Positions 22,075 to 33,861 of a stretch of 64,000 nucleotides of DNA are shown piece by piece; within the stretch, counting starts at the first letter, position 1; each line of letters begins with the position of its first letter. Under the pieces are notes generated by a model. That model was given only the letters and a program-made list of their open reading frames with translations. It was not told where the DNA came from and made no database searches. This stretch comes from Agrocybe praecox (Eukaryota > Basidiomycota > Agaricomycetes > Agaricales > Agrocybaceae), in contig OZ024847.1 in assembly GCA_964017145.1 (NCBI GenBank), positions 2,728,001-2,792,000 of the forward strand, read 5' to 3'. The position numbers were made by a program, and so were the translations under genes.

Positions 22075-24853
22075 TACAGCGCGAGGAAATACCAGGGATG
22101 CATCTCCTTTACCAACGGCGAATACCATAATAATGGGGGGAACATTTATTCAGCAATTCAGAATGAATACAAATGGCACGATGGAGTTCATCATTCCAGT
22201 GAATGATATGTACTAACCCCAGTTTCCAACAGATGGTCTAAAGCTTCTCGAACATACGACGGCCTCAGCAGCTTTTCATAACTCTGGGGCAAGATATAAT
22301 CCTCCAAGATGTCACCCAAATACTCGGGCTGCAGTGATGCAAAAAGTCATGGACTGGATCCAAGATCTCGATGAAAACAATCGAGAAAATTTCATCATGT
22401 GGCTCAAGGGCGCCGCTGGAGCAGGAAAATCCGCCATCGCGCAAAGTTTAGCTGAGCGTTTAAGTTCTGAAGGACGCCTTCTTGCTGCTTTTTTCTTCTC
22501 CCGATTGGACCCTGGCCGATGCCACGCAAGAAAACTTGTTGCAACGATTGCTTACCAGATATACTACGCAATCCCCGGCGTCCAGGAGCCAATGATTTCG
22601 GCTATTGAAAGCGACCCGTTGGTATTCACCAGAACACTCCTCGCTCAGCTAGAAGCTCTTATCGTGCGACCTCTGAGCGCTCTCGAGACTGATTTATTTC
22701 ATCGTCGCAACCTACCACGTCTAATCGTGATCGATGGACTCGATGAATGCGTGGAACCAATGGAGCAGAAGGAGGTTTTAACAGCTATTTCGCAGGTTAT
22801 CAAAATATCACAACTGCCGATTTTATTTCTCATCACCAGTCGTCCTGAACACGATATATGCGCCACCTTCATGTCTGACGACGTTAATACTGTTAGCGGT
22901 CTTCTAGACCTGGATAATAGCTATTCCCCTCAGAATGATATCGAACTATACCTTCATGCCGAATTCGATAGGATCAGAAAGACCCACCCATTTCGTTCAC
23001 TAATATCATCGAGTTGGCCATCTAATAAAGACATCAAGAGACTGGTCCTAAAATCATCACGCCAGTTTATTTTCGCTTCCACCGTGATCAAATATGTTGA
23101 ATCCATTCGTCACCTGCCTCATCAACGACTTGAGGTCGTACTACAAATTCGCCCTCTTAGGCCGCTTGAAGAGCAACCTTTTGCCATGCTAGATGCGTTG
23201 TATACCCATATTTTTTCAACCCTAGCCCCGGAAGTTGTTCCTGCCGTCCTTCGTGTTCTTTGTTTTGTCATTCGCTCGCAGCTTTCCCTTGATATGATGG
23301 CGCTGGAGCACCTTGAAATTTTACTCGGACTACATCCGGGAGAAATCAGTATCATCTTCTGCGACCTTGGCTCACTTGTTTCTATCCATGAAAATGAAAA
23401 CTCTGGTTTAAAGGAAATAAAAATTCTACATGCAACTCTCCAAGATTATCTATTTGACCCTCTGAGATCACGGACTTTCTACATTACCAGTGACTATGTT
23501 CTCAATGGTGTGCTATCGTGTGTGCGTTTTTTGTCGTGTAAGTCCATTCAGCTAGGCAAGCAACACCGAAATTGACAGTGTTATTTTCAGGGAATGGTCC
23601 TCGCCAACTATGCGTGTCCGAGGAATCCGGAGACTCACTCTGGTTCGTTGCAAAGAACTTTTTCGCGCGCAATTCTAGGCAATCGATTCTGACTTCCGCA
23701 CTGTTTGAGGAGTTGAGAAATTTCTCAATTACACATATATACGAGTCCGCTCCTCAGACCAACATGTTCGCAGGATTTCACAACGGATTTCTCCCAAAAC
23801 TATTCGATTTACTGAAGCACTCAGTGAGTGGACTTTTTGCTAGTCACGTACTCCCTGCGAATGACCTGATATTTACCGTAGAGTCACGAAGAAGCACGCG
23901 TTCTATACGAGCATCACACTCGCGTATTTCGAGAGTCCTTCATCGCTCGGATGGTTGACTTGGACGTGCACCATTCCAGGTCAACTACCAATGCATATTT
24001 CGCTCTCCATCTTGCATTATGTTGTCACTGCGAATACGATTCAAGTAACATACTATGCTACTCTCCCAAACGTACCCCCATCATTCCACCAGCTGCACTT
24101 CTCAGTGAATTCCAGCTATTTAAATGGGAATGGCCGATCAACGATGAAAATTTGGATGGATATAACCCCGTTCGGTCAGGCTGGATCTACCAGCCTCTAG
24201 CATGCCAGACGCCCTTCGAATGTGAAGGTTATTTGAAGATTCTCAAACCGTTGTCTCCACTAGGTCGATTGCATGGAACAATCGTTCACGACATGACAAG
24301 TTTAGCCGAATCGTGGCGAACATTCGGCGACGAAGTGTATGCTGCTGCTGCTATATGCAGCTTGCGGTACTTGTGCGACAGTTCCTTGCCAAAACGGAGG
24401 ATCAAGAAATATCTCAGTTTAATGCGACGCCACTTTCCACGAAAATGGCGCGCCAAATTCGGAAGACATGGCTCATGCAAAGCAGGCAAAGATGTGAGAT
24501 TGGTTAGGAACCTCGATACACGAACATTCTGGCATTCACTCGATAACCACTTGACTCTGCATAAAAAGAGTTCTAGGCCGGTATATCTTTTTGCCAACGT
24601 TGCCCGAGGGATGTTTGACATGGACGATCCGATCGTGTACAACCGTGTACAAGTAGAGAAATATTTGCTCGCATTGGGATACCTCGTTCTTTTTCTACCC
24701 GTGGCGGGCATGTCGCAAGCTCTTATCGAGCTGTGTCAAACTAAAGCCTTTTCACTCAGGTCCTGCGACCATCCAAAGCATAGCACGGAAGCACGTCGTG
24801 CTATTGACCAGTATTTGTCGAGGACAGCACTGGTTGAATTGACACCAGTCTAG
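22075..24853 (+). CDS. NACHT NTPase (fungal NLR-like), no repeat sensor
   Basis: The 5' end is uncertain. A first exon ending at the gtgaat donor near 22198 reads NEYKWHDGVHHS and joins in phase to GLKLLEHTTASAAFHNSGA and PPRCHPNTRAAV, the usual lead-in of agaric NACHT proteins. The large exon has Walker A GAAGAGKSAIAQ, Walker B LIVIDGLDECVEP and sensor ITSRPEHD. An intron near 23545-23590 and another near 23820-23880 lead to a 300-residue C-terminal part ending at TAG 24851-24853. No WD40, ankyrin or TPR repeats are visible; the C-terminal region is unassigned. NACHT proteins act as nucleotide-driven switches in self/non-self recognition. Its two HET neighbours strengthen that reading. No frame break is seen in the NTPase part. 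Confidence 0.82.
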
Positions 24854-26410
24854 TTGAATTTTTTATATATGCCCAGTATCCAATCTGTATGGAAGAAGTG
24901 GCCCCTCTCTCTCTTTAGGTAGAAGGAATATGAGCATGCTCCCGCAAACACGGAAGTAAAACTAAGGAGAGCTGTATATTTGAATTCGGAGGGTCGGCTG
25001 TAGCGCGAATTCAAAATTCGGTTCGGTTGTCATAAATTAACACTCACGAAAGGATGATAACCATGACATATCTCAATAGATCTAGTATATTTTGAAGAGC
25101 ATATTGAAGACCGTTAAGGGTATTCTTGCGAGGATGGTCGGCCAGGGCATGCTGGAGGAGCTTGAGCTGACATAAATCAAAGGACCAAAGGCCAACACGC
25201 GAGATGGCCATCCCACCAAAAAGTAGGGCCTGATTCCATGATTGCGCTTTCATTCCCTGATGCGACCCGACATAGAACGAAATTAAAACGGGAATCAGAG
25301 AAAAAACCTCTGACCTAAGAAATCAAATCAGCCACGACAATAGATAAAAACTGAACCACATATGTACCAAATACTCCAATTGCCGGCTCTCGCTAAACCC
25401 ACGCGTTTTTCAAGTATGGGCATGAGAGCAGTGCCCACTAGACCGGTACAAACAGCTATACCGCGCATACCAGATATAAGCGTGTCAGAGTACGTGTTTG
25501 TTTTGAGCCAAGAGATCATAGTACCGTCAAAGCTGAGGGTGGTGAAATACAAAAGCGAGATTGAGAGCGAACTAGGGAAAACAGAGCTGTTGATGAAAGA
25601 GTTCCAATCTTTGTATGACGTTGCCGCCCATTCTTTGACGGAGTGAAGAATATTTTGAGCACGCGGTTGTTCTGGGACATTGTTTTCCACAGGATTACGT
25701 GCGCTGTGAAGCACTGGAAATCGTTTCCAGACGATGTTGATCCAAACGAGCTCGAATCCAAGGCCACCAAGGGCAATGCATCCACAGATGATGATTGTGG
25801 TGACATTTCCTACGGATCCCGTCAACAATCCTGTGAATAATGGGGCGATAAGTTTGCATCCGAGGTCGATCCTCCTCATCCATAGGTTCAGGCGTGTCAA
25901 TCGAGCCTCCGAATTTCCGGCTATGGTGGTAACCCAGTCGCGTTCAATTGCGACTGACATGGCAATATCGGACAACTTCATAACACAGGCGATAAAAACT
26001 AGACAAGAGAAAAGCATCCAGACTGGTGCATGTCCTCCATGTTTGATATTCCGCCCTGCTTCGTTTGCTTCGTCGGAGAATTTTAAAAACATTACAAGCA
26101 GGAGAGAATAAAGGCTCGCTACAGCCAATTTGGCGACGAGTATGTTGACCCGGATGACCTTGAGCCTTGAAGGCCCGTCAACCAAAGAACCTGCATTTCC
26201 ACCAAAAAGAACACCAGCTAGAGTGCTGAAAAAGCCGTATAATGCAGATGGTAGGAGTGTCGTTGGGAAAAGATCAATGAGAAACAGAAAACTGGCGAAT
26301 TCGGCCGTTCGCTGCGTCCACGTCACCGAGAAGTGTTGGCCCGCTAATGAAAGCAGCGCTATTCTATCGATGTCGTCCCTAGTTTCAGTTTCGCTCTCAG
26401 TTTCGAGCAT
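24850..26410 (-). CDS. Ferroportin-like iron exporter (SLC40 family)
   Basis: Starts at ATG 26410 (MLETESETETRDDIDRIALL). Motifs follow ferroportin order: WTQRTAEFASFLFLIDLFP, LFGGNAGSLVD, KLSDIAMSVAIERDWV, LNLWMRRIDLGCKLIAPLF and LSFDGTMISWLKTNTYS. A 51-nt intron near 25310-25360 joins NWSIW to SEVFSLIPVLISFYVG, continuing to GMAISRVGLWSFDLCQLKLL and LDLLRYVMVIILS. A last intron joins to the final exon, whose stop overlaps the NACHT stop. About ten or more membrane spans. The IERDWV and DLxQ-type patterns of the metal pathway are conserved, so divalent metal (iron) export is likely by family; cell location (plasma or vacuolar membrane) is unknown. Confidence 0.85.
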
Positions 26411-26780
26411 CGGTTAATGTTGTCAAGAAACAACTTGGGTGTCAACCGAGTTCTCCCGAATCCCGATGACCGGCCGTCCCGACCAGACCTGCGACAGTGT
26501 TTTATTCTTGATATTCAACTGTAATGTTCGAATCGAAAGGTCTATAGTATGTTATTAGGCAGATTTCTACAAGATTTCTGCCTTGACGGTAGAAACTTTC
26601 AAACAGCCTGGCCTGCGGCACCATTCCTGCAGATCAGACATCCGTTCAAGCAGAATCGTCCAAATCTGTTGTTGTTGAAGTTGATAGGCCGGTAAGCTTT
26701 CGGAATTACCATATTTACTCAGGTCAAACTCTTATATTCAACTCACTGATGCGTGATCTTTACATTTTATACAGGACTCG
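26411..26780. other. Intergenic / possible 5' exon region
   Basis: Divergent promoter region between the ferroportin gene and the small secreted-type genes. An unassigned 5' exon for the latter may lie at about 26580-26690, but was not resolved. Confidence 0.3.
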
Positions 26781-27111
26781 TTGACAGGGTCTACAGAAAT
26801 TGCCCTGGTCATAGGTCTTGCTTCTTGTCACAATGCGCTATACTTGCCGCCGGACGAGATGGGCCTCGGCGCAGTACTTTACAGTGGCCCTTACACCCCA
26901 CAAATCGACGACCCCAGAAAGCCTCCTCGCCAGAACTTCACAGTAGTTATTCCCGATTTCATTGCGAAGGGCCCGGCACAGCTCTCTGTATTTCACATTG
27001 CTTTAGTCGGGGTACGTACTTACCATAAACATTCGTCGATGGACCCTTCGTTAATATTTTATCACAGGCTGCAACTATACCTCTTTCCGAGTTTAGGAAT
27101 GTTACCTTGAA
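26781..27111 (+). CDS. Small basidiomycete protein, probably secreted (partial model)
   Basis: Coding character is seen as TGSTEIALVIGLASCHNALY, PPDEMGLGAVLYSGPYTPQ and NFTVVIPDFIAKGPAQLSVF, then an intron and a last exon AATIPLSEFRNVTLN with a stop near 27113. This strand-rich pattern with an NxT site recalls small secreted agaric proteins with an immunoglobulin-like sandwich. The N-terminal exon and any signal peptide were not located, so the 5' end is open. Function unknown. Confidence 0.45.
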
Positions 27112-27246
27112 TATCTTGTAATGATTAGTTACCCATATAGGTTCAATCCTATCTATTAAGGATATCTCTTTGGATCTCGGTATGCTAATCCCTTTCGCCA
27201 GCTCCACCACTTACTACTCCAACTTTCATTCTCCGCCCATTAGAAC

Positions 27247-27477
27247 AGCATACAGGGATCACAAGAAGTGGGGATGATCATTGGCCTCGTCTCCTGCGCC
27301 GCAGAGCCGAACAACGGAATTTGCCCACCGACAACCCAGCAGGTAGGCACGGTCTTGTTCAATGGAGACTTCAAGCCCGCTATGTGTCGCGACTTGGCAC
27401 CTGCTAGTACTAGTACAGCCTCAGGAAGCCGCTACTATTGCGTATACATATCGATTCTGCAAAAATACGGCCACTAA
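27247..27477 (+). pseudogene. Fragment related to the preceding small protein
   Basis: The frame reads SIQGSQEVGMIIGLVSC, PTTQQVGTVLFNGDFKPA, clearly the same family as the gene just upstream (GSTEIALVIGLASC, GLGAVLYSGPY). It ends at 27475-27477 without the C-terminal part. Either a degraded tandem duplicate or an extra exon of an alternatively built gene; I favour a relic. Confidence 0.35.
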
Positions 27478-27659
27478 TTAATCTTCAACACAAATCCAGC
27501 CAAAATTGTCTAGAAAATGGCCCAATAGCACCATTTATTCCGTAAACTAGAGCGCCAGACTGACTAAGGCATTTTCAATTACTCGTCTCCTGAATTCAAT
27601 ATTTAAGGTGGAGTCAATGTAAACTCTCAAAGCGCTCTTGATTTTCAAACTTTTCCAAC

Positions 27660-28492
27660 ATGTCAGTTGTTGAAGTCGCCACATGGACAGCCTCTGAAGT
27701 GTTCTTGACAGACCCAGAGCAAGTTCTCACTACCACTCGAGAGTTCTTCAAAAAAACAACTGGATGGGAAAGGTACGAATCACCCTATCATACGATCAAG
27801 ATCGAGACTGATCGTCTCATTCACTTTGATTTATGGTTGTAGTCTCCATTATGGGGTTTCTGAGGAAGACGGGTCAACCTTCCACCTATTTTTGGGTTCG
27901 AATCACCTCTAGATAACCATTGATTATCGCACAGGTATACTGATTACTACCCTTCTTTTTTCAATACACAGCCTGGGAGACATTAGCGGCTCACAAGGCC
28001 CTGATCGGCACCCCGCGATATCCCCAGGACACTGGTTTAGTTGCTGCTATGGATTTATCGAAGCCAACGACCATGAACCATATCGAGTTCAATCGGGATT
28101 ATCTTCCTGCATTGAATGCACCAGTCACTGAAATTTCCTTCATGACCTTGAAAGAAGGAAAAACGAAGGAGGACCTATATTCTATTTTGGATCCAATGGC
28201 CGCTCAGCTCAATGCGATCCATACTAAGCATGGTCAAGTTGCGTGGGGACAGAGCTTGGAAGCGCCCGAAAAGTTTTGTCTTATCCTTGGCTGGGACAGC
28301 ATCAAAGTGATTATTTCCTTGGTTTGTATGTGATACCGGCGCCAACTGATCTTTCCCTTACAAATGCAGGAACATGAAGATACTGTGCATGGCATGTATG
28401 GGTCAATTAGTTTCCTCCCACTTCTTACGGACTTTCAGGCCACTGTGATTCCCAAAATGGCTCATGCAAAACTCAACAAATTGAAATTGTGA
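27660..28492 (+). CDS. Dimeric alpha/beta-barrel (ABM/EthD-like) protein
   Basis: Exon 1 starts MSVVEVATWTASEVFLTDPE and continues FFKKTTGWERYES, the first barrel. After an intron of about 130 nt the frame resumes with WETLAAHKAL, then NHIEFNRDYLPALNAPVTEI and SFMTLKEGKTKEDLYSILD, the second barrel. A last exon gives EHEDTVHGMYGSISFL and ends AKLNKLKL at TGA 28490-28492. Two tandem ferredoxin-like barrels of this kind are frequent in agarics; relatives include monooxygenases and stress-responsive barrel proteins. Exact splice sites of the first intron could not be reconciled with a canonical donor. No signal peptide. Activity unknown. Confidence 0.65.
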
Positions 28493-29597
28493 TGGTTGTG
28501 TCACATTCGTCTGTATATAAGTACCACCTAGATTAATTGTGGCGTAAACAAATCCGAGAATTTTCCGCCTTTCTGTCCTCCCTTAGCGTCGACTTAAACA
28601 ACAGCAATGGAGACATTATTGAGCTCACGGACAGGTGCAGGACCAGCCTGGTGGAGATATCAGTCACGAATTATGGTGCACTGTGCAAACTAATACGCAC
28701 TCCAATCAAATGAAAGCGACCGGTGGACAGTTGGGCAAGGCCAATAGGGAAATTATTTGGTACCGTGACCGTAAAGTTCTGGTATGGTTCGCCCGGTTTC
28801 TCATGCATAACTGGTTTATGTGGCTAGGAGGTTGGAAGCAAACAAGAAGCCGAAAGCCGAACACGTTGAGTACATAGTTCGGTGAACCGGGGATCGTATC
28901 TTTCTCGCATCTTTGAATGTTTGTTGGAAAGCACAGCTCATTAAGACTTGTAGGAAGCTCTCATGGAAAATCTATGAAGTTTCGTCCCTATTCCATGCGC
29001 TGCAGGCTTCAGGATTCGGCGCCACCCAAGCGTGGGAACATTTTAGCTCTTACTACAAGCGCCCACACGGAGGTTCGTACTTGAGCTTGAACGGTCATCG
29101 ATATCGATTGGAGTGCTAATATTTCGATCTCTCATTTCTCATTCCTTAAAGGGTGTATCCTTCTAAGATTTTAATACAGGCGGAGGCCTGGAATCATGTG
29201 TTTGACATTTGTCCTAACGAGCCAAGTTTGAGACAGATGATTGTAACATAGTTTACAGCTTCCACGCGGTTTCTCTTTTTCTGGGGGTCAATGTTGCATT
29301 ACTGGTCGCGGGATCGGCTTATGATTATCAGCGACTTCATCAAGGCTCGGCGAAAGCCATTAATCATTCTATCAAACAATATCATTTCGCCTCTTCAACG
29401 TCTCCAGAGATGGCTGGGAGGTATAACTGTCTACGGTCCCAATGCCATATGATATCAAATATGGATAGAGTTTCTGTAGTCAAAGGTGTATTTGACGATC
29501 CGTAGCCGTTTCATATAATTCATAAAAGTTTCGATCATTGGAAATAATTTGTTTCCAAAGATATATCAACCGGAGAAACATTGATATGTGCGAGTAT
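28493..29597. other. Ambiguous 1.1-kb stretch, fragments of unknown coding character
   Basis: Several short plus-strand frames (28913-29119 with WKIYEVSSLFHALQASGFGA; about 29265-29455 with LGVNVALLVAGSAYDYQRL) look coding-like but cannot be joined into a recognisable gene. Possibly a degraded or unfamiliar multi-exon gene. Confidence 0.3.
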
Positions 29598-31939
29598 CTA
29601 TGCGCCACTTTTAATAATATCTGACGCCCTTTCAGCCAGAAGATAAACAGACCCTTGAGTATGACAACTTGGAACAAATGGCTAAATTCTTCAAATTAAC
29701 CAGGCTTACCAAGGCAGAAAGGGTGATACTCACAAACACAGAAGCATCCACAATTCGGAGACCATCAGCTCCTTTGACAGTCAAGTCGGGGTTTACGACT
29801 CCATTTTTCGCACCTACAGCAGACATAGCAGCGGTACCAACGGGGTGGAAAGCACTTCCGGCGATTCCTCTTGCGTATGTCTCAATAGTGGTATCATTTA
29901 TGACTCCATCAGCAAAGATTCTCCCAAAGGGCCCTATGACATAATCCGACCAGGCAGGGGCTGCAAGGAGCTGAAGAGCACCTTTGATAGACTCACGAGC
30001 AGCGAAGACGTCAAAATCTGATGTCATGAACGCAGGATCGACAAGTGGAGGCTGGAAAGGGTCATTGTTTCGCAGTTTTATTGTTCCACCTGCAATATAA
30101 GTCAGCTTCTGGGAAGAACGTTCACCCGCACTGTTATTAAAAAGCACGCACGAGAAGTGGGACTAACGACTAATGTGACAACAGTCAAAAAAGATCGAGT
30201 GGCTGGTATAGCGTTTCCAGGATTGAACCAGACATTCTGCGCATTGATTTAGAGCTTGAGCTAGTAGAGCAGTAGGTATGAAAACTTACACTGAAAATCA
30301 TCTCCCAGTGCGGAGATTTACTGCCCGAGGCTGGGTCAGGAGTGGTCTTGAAAATGGTAGAATTACTAGGAAACCGAAAGAAACCATAGTTATTAGCAAC
30401 ACTATTGGCCAATATGCCGGTTTTGTTCTGAATCCATTGTGCCATACTAGAATTCATTTGAAGCGGATCCCTGAGGACGCCATCCAAAGTAGACCCGTTG
30501 GAAGGATCGACTTCAAAAACGTTGGGAATGAGCAGATGATCGCTCAAGTTGTTGCCTACGTCTGTATTATTTATAATGGTATTGATGCGTAGATGCCCGA
30601 GGTCGCTGCTGTTCCCAATTCCAGAAAGTTGAAGGAGTTGGGTAGTTCCAACGGTTCCAGCTGAAAGAATGACTTCCTTTCTGGCGTTCACGACTATGGG
30701 CGTATCTAATGATGCCTCTTTAGTTGTCTATAGAGAAAACGAAATAAGTGTCCATTACCTACTGTCAGATTTCCGGGAGCTGGAGACGCAACGAATTGAA
30801 CGGTACGAAAAGACGGGGCACCAGTCGAAGAATTGCCGCTTTGAACTAATTTGATCACAGTAGCATTGACAAGGATAGTTAGGTTTGGGCGAGCATTTGC
30901 ACTTGCAAGATAAGTGGTTGAGGAACTGCTTCGTACCCCTGTTCCAGAAGATGACTGGACGAATCCAAGGCCTAGAAGAGGATTGTCCCCCCCGCTAGTG
31001 TCAATATTAAAGGGGAAAGCCGATGGCAATTGCTCGGTAGAGGCAACGACCCGACTATCGATTGAGTTATTATTCCCAGGAAGACTGACGAGAACTTCGC
31101 CTGTTGCACCATGAGTAGACGCAAGGAATTGACCCACGGTGTTATGTCCGTCGACCGGAGCAACCATTTTTTCGTGCTTGATTATTTTGTCAGTTAAAAT
31201 TCGCCCTTGAATTGATGTAGCCAGAACCTTAGATACATATTGCCTCAAATGCCCCCAAGCCCAGCCAGCATCGCCCGAGATGACAGCTAGTCGATTCCAG
31301 TCATCAGCTGCACAATATTGGTGAAAAAGGAAATCTGACAACACCGGGTTAAAATTAACATGCACGAGATGTGGAGTGTTACATTACCTACTAACGCTGC
31401 TTGATCCTCCTAAAACATGTCCTCGAGAATAGGGAATGATCCTTTCGACCAAACCCGTCTGCTCAGTGGTCGTTGTATTCCAGTCATAGATGGTTTCTAG
31501 CAAATCACTGTCATTTACGCTTTGACCTCCTCAAAAGGCATTCAACTTACTGGGGGTGACAGTAGGAGCTAAGAAGGGGATCTGAAGTGGGACTTCGCCA
31601 TGATCGCTGGAAGGATACACGTTGACATATTGCAGGGTAAAAAATATTGACTGGCACTTACTTTATGCCTGCTTCAAGCACGAGAATGGTTACACTGGCG
31701 TTTTCAGACAGACGGTTGGCTACGACGAGACCAGCTGTCCCACCTTTATGTTTGGTCAGTATCATGAAGAAACTGGCGTCAACTATAGTCTTGGGCCACG
31801 TACCTCCTACAACGATGTAATCGAAGGTTGTCTCTTTTAGTTGTGATGGTTGAGTTAGAATTATACCAAGACAGGGCACGAGAAACAGACAAAATTGCAA
31901 AGCCACGCCGAGTAGCCTAGAACTGAATTCGCAACGCAT
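29598..31939 (-). CDS. GMC oxidoreductase, aryl-alcohol-oxidase-like
   Basis: FAD-dependent secreted oxidase of the glucose-methanol-choline family; such enzymes make H2O2 for lignin-attacking peroxidases while oxidising aromatic alcohols. Start ATG 31939 (MRCEFSSRLLGVALQFCLFL) gives a signal peptide. FDYIVVGG, an intron, then TAGLVVANRLSENASVTILV is the FAD-binding fold. GHVLGGSSS is GMC signature 1 and LSAGTVGTTQLLQLSGIG signature 2. Catalytic residues are His in GSAFHPVGTAAMSA and a second His in the last exon (SCHTQGSVYLLAERASD), the His/His pair typical of aryl-alcohol oxidases. About nine short introns; stop at 29598-29600. Several NxS/T sites suit secretion. Intact as far as traced. 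Confidence 0.85.
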
Positions 31940-32902
31940 ATTGGGTCGTCCCTCAACTTGGTCCTGAATCGAAATATCCTGTGAGTTTATATAGGAAGAG
32001 ATAATCATATCACCCACAAGCCGAGAATAACGTCCTTGTGAAAGTTTCCCGAGGCAGTCAGTCATCAAGCATCGGCGCACCGACGTCAACGGGAAGGTTT
32101 ATTGCTGTCCCTGAACTTTCTATGACGCCCAGGCACCCCATAACAGTGTATAGGACAGATCCTAGTACTAACGACGAAAGTTCAGAAAGAAAGAACGAAA
32201 GAGGAATAGTTTTTGGGAGGTGAAAATTCTTCGATAACGTTAGGAGCAACGAGCTGTCCTCTGCGAGAATTAAGAGCAGTATATATAGATGACATCACAG
32301 TATTGACCCGAATGATAAATTTGACCGTCGACATTTAATCAGCTATGGAATCCATTCAATTATGTAAATGCTCTGCACAAAAAAAAAACTCCTATTGATA
32401 GTGTTATTTCGGGACAGATTAAGAAAATACGAACGCACAACGGGGGATATCGACTTACTCTTCATGCTCTTCGTTCTCATCCTCCCGAATATTCTGTTCC
32501 TGATAGTTAATTCGTTGATGTTTCCGTAATCTTCAAGTTGGACTGGTCTGAGAGAACCGTCTTTTTTTTTCTATGACAAAGAATGGGGAAGCGTCCGGAG
32601 ATTTAGAAGGTCGTATTCGTCCAGAGGTTAGTTGATCTGTTAAAAGGGCATCCAGTTGGAGGTTGCATCGAAGAAGACAACTGGGTCAACTACATAGGTC
32701 CAGCAGCCTTCAAATTTCAAAATGCAGTTGGTGGTTTTGATGAGTGTCACAACGCTCGGTGTAGGTCTTAGCCGGTCTTGTGCGGCTTCATTCGGCAAAT
32801 GGAGGAGTTGATGGCGGGGAACGGCAGGTTCTGGCTGGTCGGATTTGCTTCTCCTTGCTTCTGAACACATTTATCTGGTGTCGGTTATTCTGCACGGGCA
32901 AT
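31940..32902. other. Intergenic region between GMC and MED8 genes
   Basis: Divergent promoters. Short frames on both strands are unrecognisable. A run of nine A near 32381 is simple sequence. Confidence 0.4.
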
Positions 32903-33724
32903 ATGTCCAATCTCAATCAGCAAAATTTGGGTCCTCCTCCAGGCATGACAGTTCTTCCGACCCCGAATTTGCCTATTCCACAGCTAGAGTCCTTGAAGTT
33001 CAAAGCGAATCAAATCATCGAATCGATATATGCGCTGCAGAGAACGATAGAAGCTGGTGGACATCCTGGAGTTATGCCTGCATGGCCCGACATTTTGTCG
33101 AAATACAACCTTTTGCTTTCGCAAACGCATAATTTCTCTAATGCGTTGGTCAATCCTTTCCCAACAACGGGGAAAGCGCCCCCACAAAACATCTACGAAA
33201 GAATCGCGTTACATCCAAGCATGGGAATGACAGATGCACAGCTGGATGGAGAGGTCGTACCCCTTTTGCGGAACCAGCAAACCACGGACGTGTTGAGGAC
33301 CGAAAATGACACTGTACGCCGACTAGCAGAACACATGAGCACACGCGGCTCTCTGGGAGTTTTAGGAATATCGCCTCCACCTGTACCTCTGGGAGGATTT
33401 GGTGTGCCAAAAAAGCCGGAATACGAGGACGTTTTGAAGGAATGCGCAGAGATTCGTGAGGCACACGACCGTCGCGTGGATCGTGCTGTAAGGGCCGTGA
33501 CGATGCTGAAAGATAAAATTGTGTGGAAGGATAGAGTAGAGGTCGCGGTTGAGGAACCTGAAGAGCTTGACTGGGACCCGAGATTAGGCAGGTCCGTCGA
33601 GCCATCAGGCGATGTCGCGATGGACTCGGATAGCGAAGAAGACGAAGGAAACAGCGACGAGGACGACGAGTTCAACGTTGAGGGCGCGCTGGTCAACGCT
33701 GACATGACATCTCCTGCAACATAG
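32903..33724 (+). CDS. MED8: Mediator complex subunit 8
   Basis: Head-module subunit of Mediator, bridging activators and RNA polymerase II in the nucleus. Single exon of 273 residues from ATG 32903 (MSNLNQQNLGPPPGMTVL); the upstream in-frame ATG at 32780 adds a non-conserved leader. The conserved Med8 core is IPQLESLKFKANQIIESIYA, PAWPDILSKYNLLLSQTHNF and ALVNPFP. The middle has an AEHM helix and a proline-rich turn; the C-terminal tail is very acidic (SDSEEDEGNSDEDDEF), common in fungal Med8. No introns and no disruption. Confidence 0.85.
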   Translation: MSNLNQQNLGPPPGMTVLPTPNLPIPQLESLKFKANQIIESIYALQRTIEAGGHPGVMPAWPDILSKYNLLLSQTHNFSNALVNPFPTTGKAPPQNIYERIALHPSMGMTDAQLDGEVVPLLRNQQTTDVLRTENDTVRRLAEHMSTRGSLGVLGISPPPVPLGGFGVPKKPEYEDVLKECAEIREAHDRRVDRAVRAVTMLKDKIVWKDRVEVAVEEPEELDWDPRLGRSVEPSGDVAMDSDSEEDEGNSDEDDEFNVEGALVNADMTSPAT

Positions 33725-33861
33725 TCACGCTTTTGGCAACTGTATACCCTTATTCGACAATCATAAATCAATCTCCGCTGAAAAGAAAAGTATATAAATC
33801 TAGAAAGGTCCATTTTCTTTCCCCCCGCCTTTCTCTTTTGTCCCCCCACCAGCGGAGGCTG

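Noticed and set aside
27890..27915. B-box-like ggttcgaatc inside the intron of the barrel protein
   Set aside because: No matching A box or acceptor stem; chance match.
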